Shown piece by piece: positions 8,100 to 15,145 of a DNA stretch of 25,986 bases; position 1 is the first letter of the stretch; each line of letters begins with the position of its first letter. The stretch is from a virus. Where the stretch lies: the IMG/VR virus record IMGVR_UViG_3300025174_000099, positions 1-25,986 of that record; one strand, given 5' to 3'. A program made the position numbers and the translations under genes. The notes under the pieces are model-generated. The model saw only the letters and a program-made list of their open reading frames with translations. It was not told the origin of the DNA and did not search any database.

Positions 8100-8159
8100 G
8101 CCATTATTATACCAAGTCGTGCCGGAACGCGGGGCGGCGAGCAACATGAATTCAACCAT
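8100..8159 (-). pseudogene. 5' remnant of a sulfotransferase-like gene, interrupted by the HNH gene
   Basis: The first 16 codons from ATG at 8159 encode MVEFMLLAAPRSGTTW. This aligns with residues 1-16 of the intact sulfotransferase-like protein at 7564: 11 of 16 residues are identical and the others conservative. The similarity stops right after the P-loop Trp codon, and the HNH ribosome-binding site follows. A GAGGGG ribosome-binding site precedes this ATG, so the original late-operon start site seems to be kept. DNA identity between the two copies is about two thirds, so they are not a fresh duplication. The frame continues into the HNH ORF, so a 200-residue fusion could be made. Confidence 0.75.
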
Positions 8160-8165
8160 AGCCCC

Positions 8166-8540
8166 TCATTGTTGAAAAACGATGATTCGATAATTTTGCG
8201 ATCCAGGGTCAACCGCGCCGATACTATAGTTCACCGCCCTAATCGTCACGACATCATCAGCCGTCACGGATCCATCCAGAATGACCCCGTTTACCGCCGT
8301 GGCCGGTCTTACGATCAAAGCGTCTCCCGATCTTACGCCAGTGATCGTCGCCGTGGTGGTCGCCTGGGATTGTGCCGCTATTGACCCAAAATCATAAGTC
8401 AGGACGCCGGTATAAGTCCTGGTCCACCCAAACAGGGCCAAAAATACCTGTGTCATCCAATTCCCCCAGGGCCTCGGCCATATCACCGTTTCTTTCCTCG
8501 TCGAAATCTGACTCGCAAGGGGGGGGGCATTGATGGTCAT
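8166..8540 (-). CDS. Small beta-rich virion-type protein
   Basis: About 124 aa. ATG at 8540 overlaps the preceding stop (ATGA) and has GAAGG upstream; a longer frame to 8612 lies inside the gp10-like gene and is rejected. The N-terminal 50 residues include a WPRPWGNWM motif. The rest, from VLTYDFGSIAAQ to NYRIIVFQQ, has the alternating pattern of a beta-sandwich: TATITGVRSGDALIV, DDVVTIRAVNYS. This pattern is frequent in small phage structural proteins placed after gp10 homologues. No catalytic residues are evident. A run of nine C at codons 5-7 is unusual. Function unknown. Confidence 0.7.
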   Translation of the reverse strand: MTINAPPLASQISTRKETVIWPRPWGNWMTQVFLALFGWTRTYTGVLTYDFGSIAAQSQATTTATITGVRSGDALIVRPATAVNGVILDGSVTADDVVTIRAVNYSIGAVDPGSQNYRIIVFQQ

Positions 8541-9943
8541 CCGGATACCTTCATCGCCGCGTATGTAATTACCACCTTGATCGGATCGGTTATCCGTATC
8601 TTGAACAACCAATCACTTCCAAGTCCCAGCCGTCTCCATACGACCCTGGTTAGATATTTCCCAATAGCACCGATGGAGGTCCAAAGTTCATTCCCCCACG
8701 TATGGCCGTTATCGCGGCTTATTTGAAGCATGGCTTGGGGGTTCACGCCCTGTCCAGCCGCCAATCCCACGCCGGTTTCCATGTCAACAAACAATTCATT
8801 TATGATCATGGGATCGCCGTTCTTAAAAATATGCCGCCCAATGATCTCCCGCGCGATGGCGACGCCATTATCCGTATATGTACCTGGACTAAGTTCATAT
8901 ATATCGCCCGTGGCATAATCCGCGATCAGGGATTTATTCAAATAATCCAAACACATTTCCCCACGGTGCCTGTCTCCCGAAAGCCCATATTCCAATGCAC
9001 TCCACATTCCGGTGGATGCATCATAGAGCCAGGATTTTTCGGAGGTCGGGAAATTGAGCTGGTACATCGGATGACCGTTCAGCATGTAAGAATACCCAGT
9101 AGCGGCGGCGACATCGGAATAATTATTTATTATAAAATCCAATTCCTGAGTCGAAACAACCTTGGGAGCATATCCTTGAAAAAACATGACATGCGCTTGT
9201 CCTTGCTTGGATTTCATCAAGGCAATTAGACCGGAATTGAATTTTGCAAGCGACCATCTGGCGACCAGTCCGAATTCCTGCGTTGCCCCCTTAATGGGTT
9301 GAAATGGGAAATCAGACGCGCCGACATTCGCCCAAAATTCCGTCGTGCTTTTTCCAAAGAGAGGAATTTCACCATTGTCGGAAATGATCCGGACTATTCC
9401 GTCCGGATTTGATTCAGCGGTGGCAAAAGCCAGCGCATTCCAAGTCGCTCCATCCGCCGAGATGAAAAATTCATCAGATTCTCCGTCATCGGCGATAAAT
9501 TGCCCATCCAGCCAAGCACAGGTTTTTGCGATTTGCGGGAATCCCGCCGCCACGATTTGCGCGAACGTCGTGGTAGCGACGGTATATGTGTATCCATTGG
9601 TTCCGGTAGTCAATAAAATAACCGAACCGTTATAAGCCAAGTCCACTCGTCCGGTAGTGGTGCTAACAGTGCCTCTTGATGTTTTCGCTCCGGCATTATT
9701 GACTTCGTAAAACGTACCTTGATGAACAAGGTAATATAAATCACCGGCGGCAATCCAACCTCGAATCGGCGTATTCCCCAACGAACTCCCGGCCCTCAAA
9801 ATCAATCCAGGAGTACCATGAAAAATCAATCTGGATTTTTCCGCATCCGGGTCTATCTCGGCATATAAATTAAGATGTCGCTGAGCCGTGGAGACAACGG
9901 ATTTTCCTTCTTGATTGGCTCTAAAAAGCGGGACAATGGGCAT
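8537..9943 (-). CDS. P22 gp10-like packaged DNA stabilisation / tail needle-hub protein
   Basis: 468 aa, close to P22 gp10 (472 aa). The start at 9943 shares one base with the gp4-like stop (TAATG); GGTGGG precedes it. Recognisable segments are an N-terminal PLFRANQEGKSVVSTAQRHLNLYAE, a central LFGKSTTEFWANVG, QGYAPKVVS, and the C-terminal HTWGNELW and VVWRRLGLGSDWLFKIRITDP. In P22 this protein joins the tail machine below gp4 and closes the filled head so that DNA does not leak. Gene order (gp4-like then gp10-like) matches P22. It acts in virion assembly in the cytoplasm. Confidence 0.9.
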   Translation of the reverse strand: MPIVPLFRANQEGKSVVSTAQRHLNLYAEIDPDAEKSRLIFHGTPGLILRAGSSLGNTPIRGWIAAGDLYYLVHQGTFYEVNNAGAKTSRGTVSTTTGRVDLAYNGSVILLTTGTNGYTYTVATTTFAQIVAAGFPQIAKTCAWLDGQFIADDGESDEFFISADGATWNALAFATAESNPDGIVRIISDNGEIPLFGKSTTEFWANVGASDFPFQPIKGATQEFGLVARWSLAKFNSGLIALMKSKQGQAHVMFFQGYAPKVVSTQELDFIINNYSDVAAATGYSYMLNGHPMYQLNFPTSEKSWLYDASTGMWSALEYGLSGDRHRGEMCLDYLNKSLIADYATGDIYELSPGTYTDNGVAIAREIIGRHIFKNGDPMIINELFVDMETGVGLAAGQGVNPQAMLQISRDNGHTWGNELWTSIGAIGKYLTRVVWRRLGLGSDWLFKIRITDPIKVVITYAAMKVSG

Positions 9944-10659
9944 TATAGCCCACCACTATATATATTCCGCCTACCGCCCGATTGACCCAACGATGCAGCC
10001 CCACTATCTACTTGCGCGATCATCGAGGGACGATTCATGTTTTGTATGATTGCCCGTGCTTGCACGGCAATTTGTTCCACCTTCCCCGGAATTTCCACTC
10101 CGAATTCCGGCCCGAATTCCTCCGCCAAGCTGAATTCGATGGCGCGCTGATAACCCGGAGGCAGCGCAAGCTCAGTGGTTAATCCAGCGAACGATTGAAG
10201 TGTCTGCCAGGTATTGAGTTTAAGTGTGACCACAACGGAAGGAACGGGATAGAGATAAATTGAGGCCAGTGGATAGGCGGAATCCATGAACAGGTAATTC
10301 GGCAGGGTGCTTGTTACTGTCTTTGTGACGATGGCGTCATATTGATTGCGATCAGTCAAAACATCAACCGGATACCATTGAGAATTGGAATCCATGACAA
10401 AAGCGCCGTCTATTTTAACGGGGCGCTGTACGGCGAAATTTCCAATTCTCAAAATAGTGCGGAGAGATGTCGAGGCGGGCCATGTGTGCGAATTTTGGAC
10501 TATCTGATAAACAAACAACCGGCTTAGTTGCCATGAATCCAACATGGTGTTCAAGGCCACCAATCCATCGGTGGATTCATCGGAATCCAATGGTTCTCCC
10601 TTACGAAGAACTCTCGCAAGCCGCATGGCCCTGGTGATGATAGCTAGCGCAGTCGCCAT
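9943..10659 (-). CDS. P22 gp4-like head-tail connector / tail accessory protein
   Basis: 238 aa. The N-terminus MATALAIITRAMRLARVLRKGEPLDSDESTDGLVALNTMLDSW is characteristic of the P22 gp4-type tail accessory factors: a repeated helix, then a DxL-x-x-LNxMLxxW motif. P22 gp4 is about 166 aa, so this version is longer; the middle and C-terminal half carry beta-type segments (LNTWQTL, PPGYQRAIEFSLAEEFGPEFGVE). Homologues bind the portal ring as the first head-completion protein after DNA packaging. The gene lies three bases after a small AT-hook-like gene and overlaps the gp10-like gene by one base, so expression is probably coupled. Confidence 0.87.
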   Translation of the reverse strand: MATALAIITRAMRLARVLRKGEPLDSDESTDGLVALNTMLDSWQLSRLFVYQIVQNSHTWPASTSLRTILRIGNFAVQRPVKIDGAFVMDSNSQWYPVDVLTDRNQYDAIVTKTVTSTLPNYLFMDSAYPLASIYLYPVPSVVVTLKLNTWQTLQSFAGLTTELALPPGYQRAIEFSLAEEFGPEFGVEIPGKVEQIAVQARAIIQNMNRPSMIAQVDSGAASLGQSGGRRNIYSGGL

Positions 10660-10662
10660 CGT

Positions 10663-10851
10663 TTATTCCGCCTTGACTGCCCTTGGACGGCCGGGCCCGC
10701 GTCTCATCGGTTTAATCTCCTCAATCTCCTTAACCTCGGAGACTATTTTTGGCCCCTCATCAATAACCCATCCATGTTTTTTGTTCCAGTCCACTTCTGC
10801 GCCGACGGCATGGGTAGTGCCGTGGCGCGGGTGTGTCATTCTGATAGGCAT
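10663..10851 (-). CDS. Small basic protein with AT-hook-like C-terminus
   Basis: 62 aa, with AAGGA seven bases before ATG. The N-terminus MPIRMTHPRHGTTHAVG is followed by a WNKKHGWVID segment, an acidic stretch (EVKEIEEI), and a basic tail with RRGPGRPRAVKAE, where GRP within basic residues resembles an AT-hook. Small proteins of this layout are frequent between the head genes and the gp4-like gene in short-tailed phages. DNA binding by the tail is plausible but not shown. The spacing of ten bases to the gene before and three to the gene after fits the operon. Confidence 0.75.
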   Translation of the reverse strand: MPIRMTHPRHGTTHAVGAEVDWNKKHGWVIDEGPKIVSEVKEIEEIKPMRRGPGRPRAVKAE

Positions 10852-10860
10852 GTATGATCC

Positions 10861-11319
10861 TTATGAAACCGTGACACTAGGAGCCAGCGGAAGATAGGTC
10901 AAGTAATGCTTCCATGTTCCCGTGGTTGACCCAACACCGATGACAAGTTTGATCGTGCCGGGCTGAGCGGTAATTCGATTGGCGACGTTGGTCCCCAGTT
11001 GAACGCCGCCGGCCGCAGCCGCCACGACGACCGGAGCCGTCGTCAGAGCGGTCGGAGCCAGGCGAACCGTGGTTCCTGCCGTTGCCGATGTCAGGGCCGC
11101 CGAGGCGCCTGAAAACGTGGTCGCAGTTCCCACCGTGGGAACTGACTGATATTGCATGGTTGAAGCCGTTGCGCCGTTGGCCGTGATACATTCTGAGAGA
11201 AGATCAATAATCTCGATGGGACCATTGGCAATGGTAAAGATGGTATCTCCATTGACCATGACCGCCGTCGCTGAAGTCGCCGCCCCGATATTTTGAGAAA
11301 AACCGCCGCCCCTGAACAT
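10861..11319 (-). CDS. Ala/Thr-rich beta-type head protein, function unknown
   Basis: About 152 aa. ATG at 11319 is chosen: it gives a TAATG overlap with the gene before and has a GGGAGGGG site upstream; the frame further upstream lies inside the neighbour. The sequence opens with MFRGGGFSQNIGAATSATAV and contains many Ala, Thr and Val in alternating pattern, for example GDTIFTIANGPIEIIDLLSE and GTIKLVIGVGSTTGTWKHYL. This suggests an all-beta fold, as in head decoration or fibre proteins. No named family is recognised. It follows the terminator and precedes gp4, so it is probably a minor virion protein. Confidence 0.65.
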   Translation of the reverse strand: MFRGGGFSQNIGAATSATAVMVNGDTIFTIANGPIEIIDLLSECITANGATASTMQYQSVPTVGTATTFSGASAALTSATAGTTVRLAPTALTTAPVVVAAAAGGVQLGTNVANRITAQPGTIKLVIGVGSTTGTWKHYLTYLPLAPSVTVS

Positions 11320-11663
11320 TATTGGCCCCTCCCGACGTAAACTGATAATGTCGCAATTCCCGCCGCCCGGCAAATAGCCGAAATATAACGAGCATTCGGA
11401 GAAAGAGTTAGAATCATATCTTCACCAGCTAAAACAGCGTCACAAGTTTTTGCCGCTGTGGCCGTTGGCAGGGTCGCGGTAGCCGTTGTTTTGCCGACCG
11501 CGATGAAGGCGATATTCGGCCCTTCATTGACAACCCTTAGATGAGATTGTCCTTGGACAAGACTATCCAAAATGTCTGTCACTGGGAGCGCAACGGCCGT
11601 TGACGCCGTTGACGTTACTGAAATAGATATGCCAGGAGATTGTGTTTGAAAAAGTGTATCCAT
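11319..11663 (-). CDS. Small beta-rich virion-type protein, function unknown
   Basis: 114 aa. The gene begins about ten bases after the intrinsic terminator, so it is the first gene beyond the coat transcription unit. Only a weak GGTGA lies before its ATG. The sequence has the pattern of small decoration proteins: an N-terminal stretch of Thr/Ser/Val, then HLRVVNEGPNIAFIAVGKT, an acidic turn (LAGEDMILTL) and YISAICRAAGIATLSVYVGRGQ. Such proteins are widespread in phage head regions. It is translationally coupled by TAATG to the following gene. The specific role is unknown. Confidence 0.7.
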   Translation of the reverse strand: MDTLFQTQSPGISISVTSTASTAVALPVTDILDSLVQGQSHLRVVNEGPNIAFIAVGKTTATATLPTATAAKTCDAVLAGEDMILTLSPNARYISAICRAAGIATLSVYVGRGQ

Positions 11664-11672
11664 TTTTCACCC

Positions 11673-11704
11673 AAAAAAATCCCCGCCCCATTATCGAGGC
11701 GGGG
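11673..11704 (-). terminator. Rho-independent terminator after the coat/decoration genes
   Basis: Read on the minus strand, a seven-base stem CCCCGCC/GGCGGGG (arms 11698-11704 and 11681-11687) with a ten-base loop is followed at once by A and seven T. It lies 16 bases past the stop at 11720 and just ahead of the ATG at 11663. Because the operon continues in the same direction, it probably works as a partial terminator that lowers expression of downstream genes relative to the coat. Confidence 0.88.
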
Positions 11705-11719
11705 TTGTTAGTTAAACAA

Positions 11720-12214
11720 TCAAGTGGCGGTAAACGGAGTAACCATCGTGCCGGTCCCGATCACCATGCCCTCAATCGCCCACTGAGTAGCACTAATGGC
11801 CGTGAGGGTATAATGTTCGCCGATAAACCCGCCTTTGGTATCACCGTCACAAGTAATGGCGGCGATAGTCGTGCCATCAGCCGTGAAGACATCACCCGAA
11901 GTGGCAATAGCCGGATCGCCAGCCATTACTGCTCCGACCATGAACTGCGTGGTAATCGCAGCCGTGATGACTTTATAGGAGTTCGAGGTTCTGACGACTG
12001 TCGCCAGAAATTCGAACCGCATCCCCTCAACCGGGGTTGGCAAGGTATAAACGACGCCCGCCGCTCTATCGAGCAGGCAGAGAGCGCCGGATTCCTTTGC
12101 CAACAGAGTGCGGGTCGCCCCGACGCCCTGAATGACTTGACGATGTTCGCCGAGTTGCAAAGACCCCGTGGGGCCGCCATAGGAAATACGTTCAATATCC
12201 GTAGGTGTAGTCAT
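11720..12214 (-). CDS. Putative head decoration protein
   Basis: 164 aa, with AGGAG seven bases before ATG. It lies directly after the coat gene, with an intrinsic terminator behind it, so it is transcribed at coat level. The sequence is beta-rich: SGALCLLDRAAGVVYTLPTPVEGMRFEFLATV is a pattern found in small trimeric phage structural proteins, and the C-terminus ends in ATQWAIEGMVIGTGTMVTPF. High expression context and position suggest a capsid surface protein. I do not recognise a named family, and a fibre or minor head protein is equally possible. Confidence 0.6.
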   Translation of the reverse strand: MTTPTDIERISYGGPTGSLQLGEHRQVIQGVGATRTLLAKESGALCLLDRAAGVVYTLPTPVEGMRFEFLATVVRTSNSYKVITAAITTQFMVGAVMAGDPAIATSGDVFTADGTTIAAITCDGDTKGGFIGEHYTLTAISATQWAIEGMVIGTGTMVTPFTAT

Positions 12215-12239
12215 GTTTTAGCTCCTATAATAAGTTGTG

Positions 12240-13460
12240 TTAGCCGGCAGCACCGATCATGCGGCAAGCCCATGAAGGACGCAGCGCCGCCAAACCGTAT
12301 AGAATGTCCACCCGCATCAGCAACTCATTATTGCGAATATCGGACGCCATCCAGACGCGAAGACTAAGATTGTCTTTAGTAACCCTGACGCATTTTTGAG
12401 CATCGTCCAGAACCGGCAACGGAGCCGTGATGAACTGAAACGCCTCCTTGTGGTACATCAGGTTTTGGACATAGTTGGTGGATAAAGCACCCACAAATGT
12501 AATGTCGTCGTTATCTGTCGGAGCGCCGGAACAGTTCTGCTTGGGATTGGTCGTGTCGTAAATTACAGCCGGTGTGAACACAAGGTTAGTCGTGGTGCAT
12601 CCGGCGGAACATACGAATTGTTTCAGGTTAGAAAACGCCGCTTTGGTTTCAGGGTGAACGTCATACGTTCCTTCAATGGTAAAAACCATTCCTTCCACCG
12701 GCGCAGCGGTAAAACCATCAACGGTCAGTGAAGTAATGCCTGAAGTTAACGTACCGGCATTTATTTCACCAGCCACGTCAGCACTGTTAGGCATAGTCCA
12801 CATACGGTCATTTTCGTACCAATCCGCCATCGCGGTACGGCCCATCATGCCCTCACGATACTGTTCCTTGATTTGAGCCGAATCTTGGAAGAGACCCTTC
12901 AGGCCATTGACCATCCCACCCATCGTCACGGAATCGGCCATGATGTACCGATTGCCGTCTTTGGGGGCGGCATTCTGGTTCAGCTTGGCGCGCGCAGCAC
13001 CGGGGACGACAAGATCGGTGAGAGCGGTGCCGGCAGTCCCGGCGATATTCGCCGTGGCTTTTGTCCAGTACGCAATCGCATCCGATTCAATGCCGGAGCA
13101 AAGCCCCGAAATGGCCGGTTGGATATAGTTCTTGGACAAATCGTCGAACGCGCCGTCGTTATCAACCGATTGAATCAACTCAGACGCGGTAAACCCCATG
13201 TCCACGCCATCCAGGGTGGCGACGGTAATGGTCTGAGTGCTTTCCGCCTGAGTCTGAACCGCCATGGCGTTGCCCGTGCGGCGGGTATACTGGTTGGGAT
13301 CTTTGACGCGGAGAGTGGCCCCATGGGGCGAACTCCGGCCGTTCATTTTGAAATCTTCATCGTATTGGCGATCAACGGTGCCAATCATCTGAAGTTTTTC
13401 ATGGGCGATTCTGAGCGATTCTTTCGCTACTAAATCGGTAACTTTGAAAATATTTGACAT
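12240..13460 (-). CDS. Major capsid (coat) protein, P22 gp5-like
   Basis: 406 aa (P22 gp5 is 430). A strong AAGGAG site lies six bases before ATG, as expected for the most abundant protein. The N-terminus SNIFKVTDLVAKESLRIAHEKLQMIGTVDRQYD and the following GATLRVKDPNQYTRRTG match the P22 coat family N-arm and first beta segments. The C-terminus has the family pattern RMGFLY-like ending: LLMRVDILYGLAALRPSWACRMIGA. An HK97 fold with an inserted domain in the middle is expected. It follows the scaffold gene, the normal order. Two pairs of Cys in the inserted region (FVCSAGCTTTN, QNCSGA) are noteworthy. Confidence 0.88.
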   Translation of the reverse strand: MSNIFKVTDLVAKESLRIAHEKLQMIGTVDRQYDEDFKMNGRSSPHGATLRVKDPNQYTRRTGNAMAVQTQAESTQTITVATLDGVDMGFTASELIQSVDNDGAFDDLSKNYIQPAISGLCSGIESDAIAYWTKATANIAGTAGTALTDLVVPGAARAKLNQNAAPKDGNRYIMADSVTMGGMVNGLKGLFQDSAQIKEQYREGMMGRTAMADWYENDRMWTMPNSADVAGEINAGTLTSGITSLTVDGFTAAPVEGMVFTIEGTYDVHPETKAAFSNLKQFVCSAGCTTTNLVFTPAVIYDTTNPKQNCSGAPTDNDDITFVGALSTNYVQNLMYHKEAFQFITAPLPVLDDAQKCVRVTKDNLSLRVWMASDIRNNELLMRVDILYGLAALRPSWACRMIGAAG

Positions 13461-13482
13461 TATTTACTCCTTGGAATGCTAA

Positions 13483-14265
13483 TCAATGCCTTGCGGCGAT
13501 TTGCGCCCTTCTTCTTTTCTCGAATTCTTCCTGGCTGGAGATTTCAATCAACTTTTTTGGCGTAGCTGACTCATTTCCAGAGCCTGGTTTTATGGGAGAA
13601 GGCAGGGCGGATGGTGCTTGTCTTTTCGGTTCCGGCTTAGCCTCTAATTTGGCTTCCAGCTTGCCGATCTCGCGCACGGCGGAAGACGGTGAAAGCGCCG
13701 CGATGCGCTTGCAGTCTTTGGGGTTTCTTGCAAAGAAATCGAGAATATCCGGCCCGACATCGGATTCGGCGATGGCTCGTCCCATGCCCGCCGGCATGAC
13801 GACATCGGAGATTTCCTCCAGCCGCTCTTCCAAGTCCGGATACTTTTCTTGCGTCTTAGACCGAAATCCATCGAAGATTTTCTGCTGTTCTTCGATAAAT
13901 TTCGCTTCCATTGTCTGTTCGTCAATTCTTGCACGCTCTTCTTGTGCGGCCTTGCCGCCCATGAAGGCGGCTTTTGCATCCAGAAAATCTTCGTAGGTGC
14001 CATAATCTCCACGTTCCGGAGGTTTAGTTCCGTCGGCTTCGATTCTGGGCTCCGGTCTTGAATCACGACCCTGATAGAACGCCTCTATCTCCTTGCGAGT
14101 TTGATAGCGGGCGTTCTTTTTCACCTTCGCGGTGATGCGATCCAGTTCCTCCTGAGTATAAGTTCTAGGAGGAGGAATCTCCTTTTTTTCTTCCGGGACT
14201 TCTTTTATTTCAGGTGTTTCCGGGGGAACTCCAGCATCAGCTACAACTGCTTCTACTTCAGCCAT
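13483..14265 (-). CDS. Scaffolding protein
   Basis: 260 aa, with AGGAGA seven bases upstream. The sequence is highly charged and helical, without a hydrophobic core: an acidic N-terminus with many Glu and Pro, then TYTQEELDRITAKVKKNARYQTRKE, and a long Glu/Lys/Arg-rich middle. The C-terminal half contains DVGPDILDFFARNPKDCKRIAALSP and AVREIGKLEAKLEAKPEP, a pattern typical of P22-like scaffolds. The tail is basic (EKRRRAQIAARH), as needed to contact coat protein. Scaffold directs procapsid assembly and leaves before packaging. Position just before the coat gene supports the call. Confidence 0.85.
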   Translation of the reverse strand: MAEVEAVVADAGVPPETPEIKEVPEEKKEIPPPRTYTQEELDRITAKVKKNARYQTRKEIEAFYQGRDSRPEPRIEADGTKPPERGDYGTYEDFLDAKAAFMGGKAAQEERARIDEQTMEAKFIEEQQKIFDGFRSKTQEKYPDLEERLEEISDVVMPAGMGRAIAESDVGPDILDFFARNPKDCKRIAALSPSSAVREIGKLEAKLEAKPEPKRQAPSALPSPIKPGSGNESATPKKLIEISSQEEFEKRRRAQIAARH

Positions 14266-14284
14266 GAATGGTCTCCTGTTGGCT

Positions 14285-14860
14285 TTAATGTAATAAAAGT
14301 AATGCTACCGCCCGATTGCGTCTGGCTCTTTTTATTTCCGCCAGCCAGCGATCTTTGACGATTTCGGCTATATAGGCGTCTTTATACGCCCGCCTGTAAG
14401 CTTCGTCATAAGATTCCCACGCTTCCATCGCCTGAAGAAGATGCTCTCTCTCATCCGTCAAACATCCGTCAAAAAAAGACGCGCTAATCGAATCTTTTAC
14501 CGCTTGTTCGGCTACTTGCCTCAATTCGATTGGAAGCGCGAGATCATCTTCTTTTTTATTTCTGGATCGAAGGAGGTTTCTTTCCGCAAGAGTGGCGTGG
14601 ATGTATCCACCGCTGAATGTTTCCGTGATTTCTTCCGCGCTCTCAACGGTGAAAACCTCTCCGGAAACAAGAATCTCGGAAGAAAGAAAAACAATCGCCT
14701 CATCAATACTGAACGACGGAGAAGTAAGCGTCAGTGTCGCCGGATTGAATACAAACGCCTCATCAATCCCGAATGAGGGGGCGGTTAATGCGATTGTCGT
14801 GGCATTGAAATTAACCGTTTCCCCAGCCGCTCCGGTAGTGGCTAATATGGGGGTAAACAT
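14285..14860 (-). CDS. Unknown protein with N-terminal 20-residue repeat and helical C-terminus
   Basis: 191 aa. The N-terminal third contains two adjacent 20-residue units (residues 18-37 and 38-57) sharing 13 positions, with the shared core APSFxIDEA or SPSFxIDEA. After them a beta-like stretch leads, from about residue 85, into a charged helical half (RNLLRSRNKKEDDLALPIELRQVAEQAV, then EAWESYDEAYRRAYKDAYIAEI). No clear ribosome-binding site is seen before ATG at 14860. The two-part make-up suggests a fusion of a repeat module to a helical domain. I do not recognise a family. It belongs to the block between portal and scaffold. Confidence 0.65.
   Translation of the reverse strand: MFTPILATTGAAGETVNFNATTIALTAPSFGIDEAFVFNPATLTLTSPSFSIDEAIVFLSSEILVSGEVFTVESAEEITETFSGGYIHATLAERNLLRSRNKKEDDLALPIELRQVAEQAVKDSISASFFDGCLTDEREHLLQAMEAWESYDEAYRRAYKDAYIAEIVKDRWLAEIKRARRNRAVALLLLH
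14690..14809 (-). repeat. Two 60-bp in-frame repeat units
   Basis: Codons 18-37 and 38-57 of the gene encode two copies of a 20-residue unit with 13 identical positions. On the plus strand both begin with the phrase CGCCTCATCAAT. The DNA has diverged more than in the duplication at 4976-5083, so this repeat is older. Confidence 0.8.
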
Positions 14861-14872
14861 TTACTTACTGTC

Positions 14873-15145
14873 TCAGGGCGTATTAGGAATCGTCTGTGCC
14901 ACGTTCAATATAGAATTCCCTGCAATTTGCGCCCTATTGACGCCTATTCGTCCCAACACTATTTCTTGACACAAGGGGAACAAAACTTCATCACGCATCT
15001 GCGCCTGAGTCAGTCCTCTCACGCGGTCGCGCCCAAACACTAATGTTTCGGCCCACGAAAGCACGGGAGTAGTTACTGAAAATGAGCATGCGAACTCCAC
15101 GTGATCGTCTGTTTCAACAATGGATGTAATTGTTACGGTTGCCAT
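14873..15145 (-). CDS. Small protein of unknown function
   Basis: 90 aa. The start at 15145 shares a base with the preceding stop (TAATG). An N-terminal beta-like half (MATVTITSIVETDDHVEFACSFSVTTP) is followed by a helical part (LTQAQMRDEVLFPLCQEIVLGRIG) and a short polar end. There is no membrane segment. I do not recognise a family. As part of the coupled block between portal and scaffold it is probably a minor structural or assembly protein. Confidence 0.6.
   Translation of the reverse strand: MATVTITSIVETDDHVEFACSFSVTTPVLSWAETLVFGRDRVRGLTQAQMRDEVLFPLCQEIVLGRIGVNRAQIAGNSILNVAQTIPNTP

Noticed and set aside
7557-8159. Group I intron carrying the HNH gene
   Set aside because: The sequence after the HNH gene restarts at the sulfotransferase initiation codon instead of continuing from the P-loop, and I saw no intron core, so splicing of the remnant to a downstream exon is not supported.
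7557-8159. A deliberate sulfotransferase-HNH fusion protein of 200 residues
   Set aside because: The frame is open, but AAGGAG right before the ATG at 8078 and the loss of similarity after 16 residues favour a separate HNH start. Some fusion product cannot be excluded.
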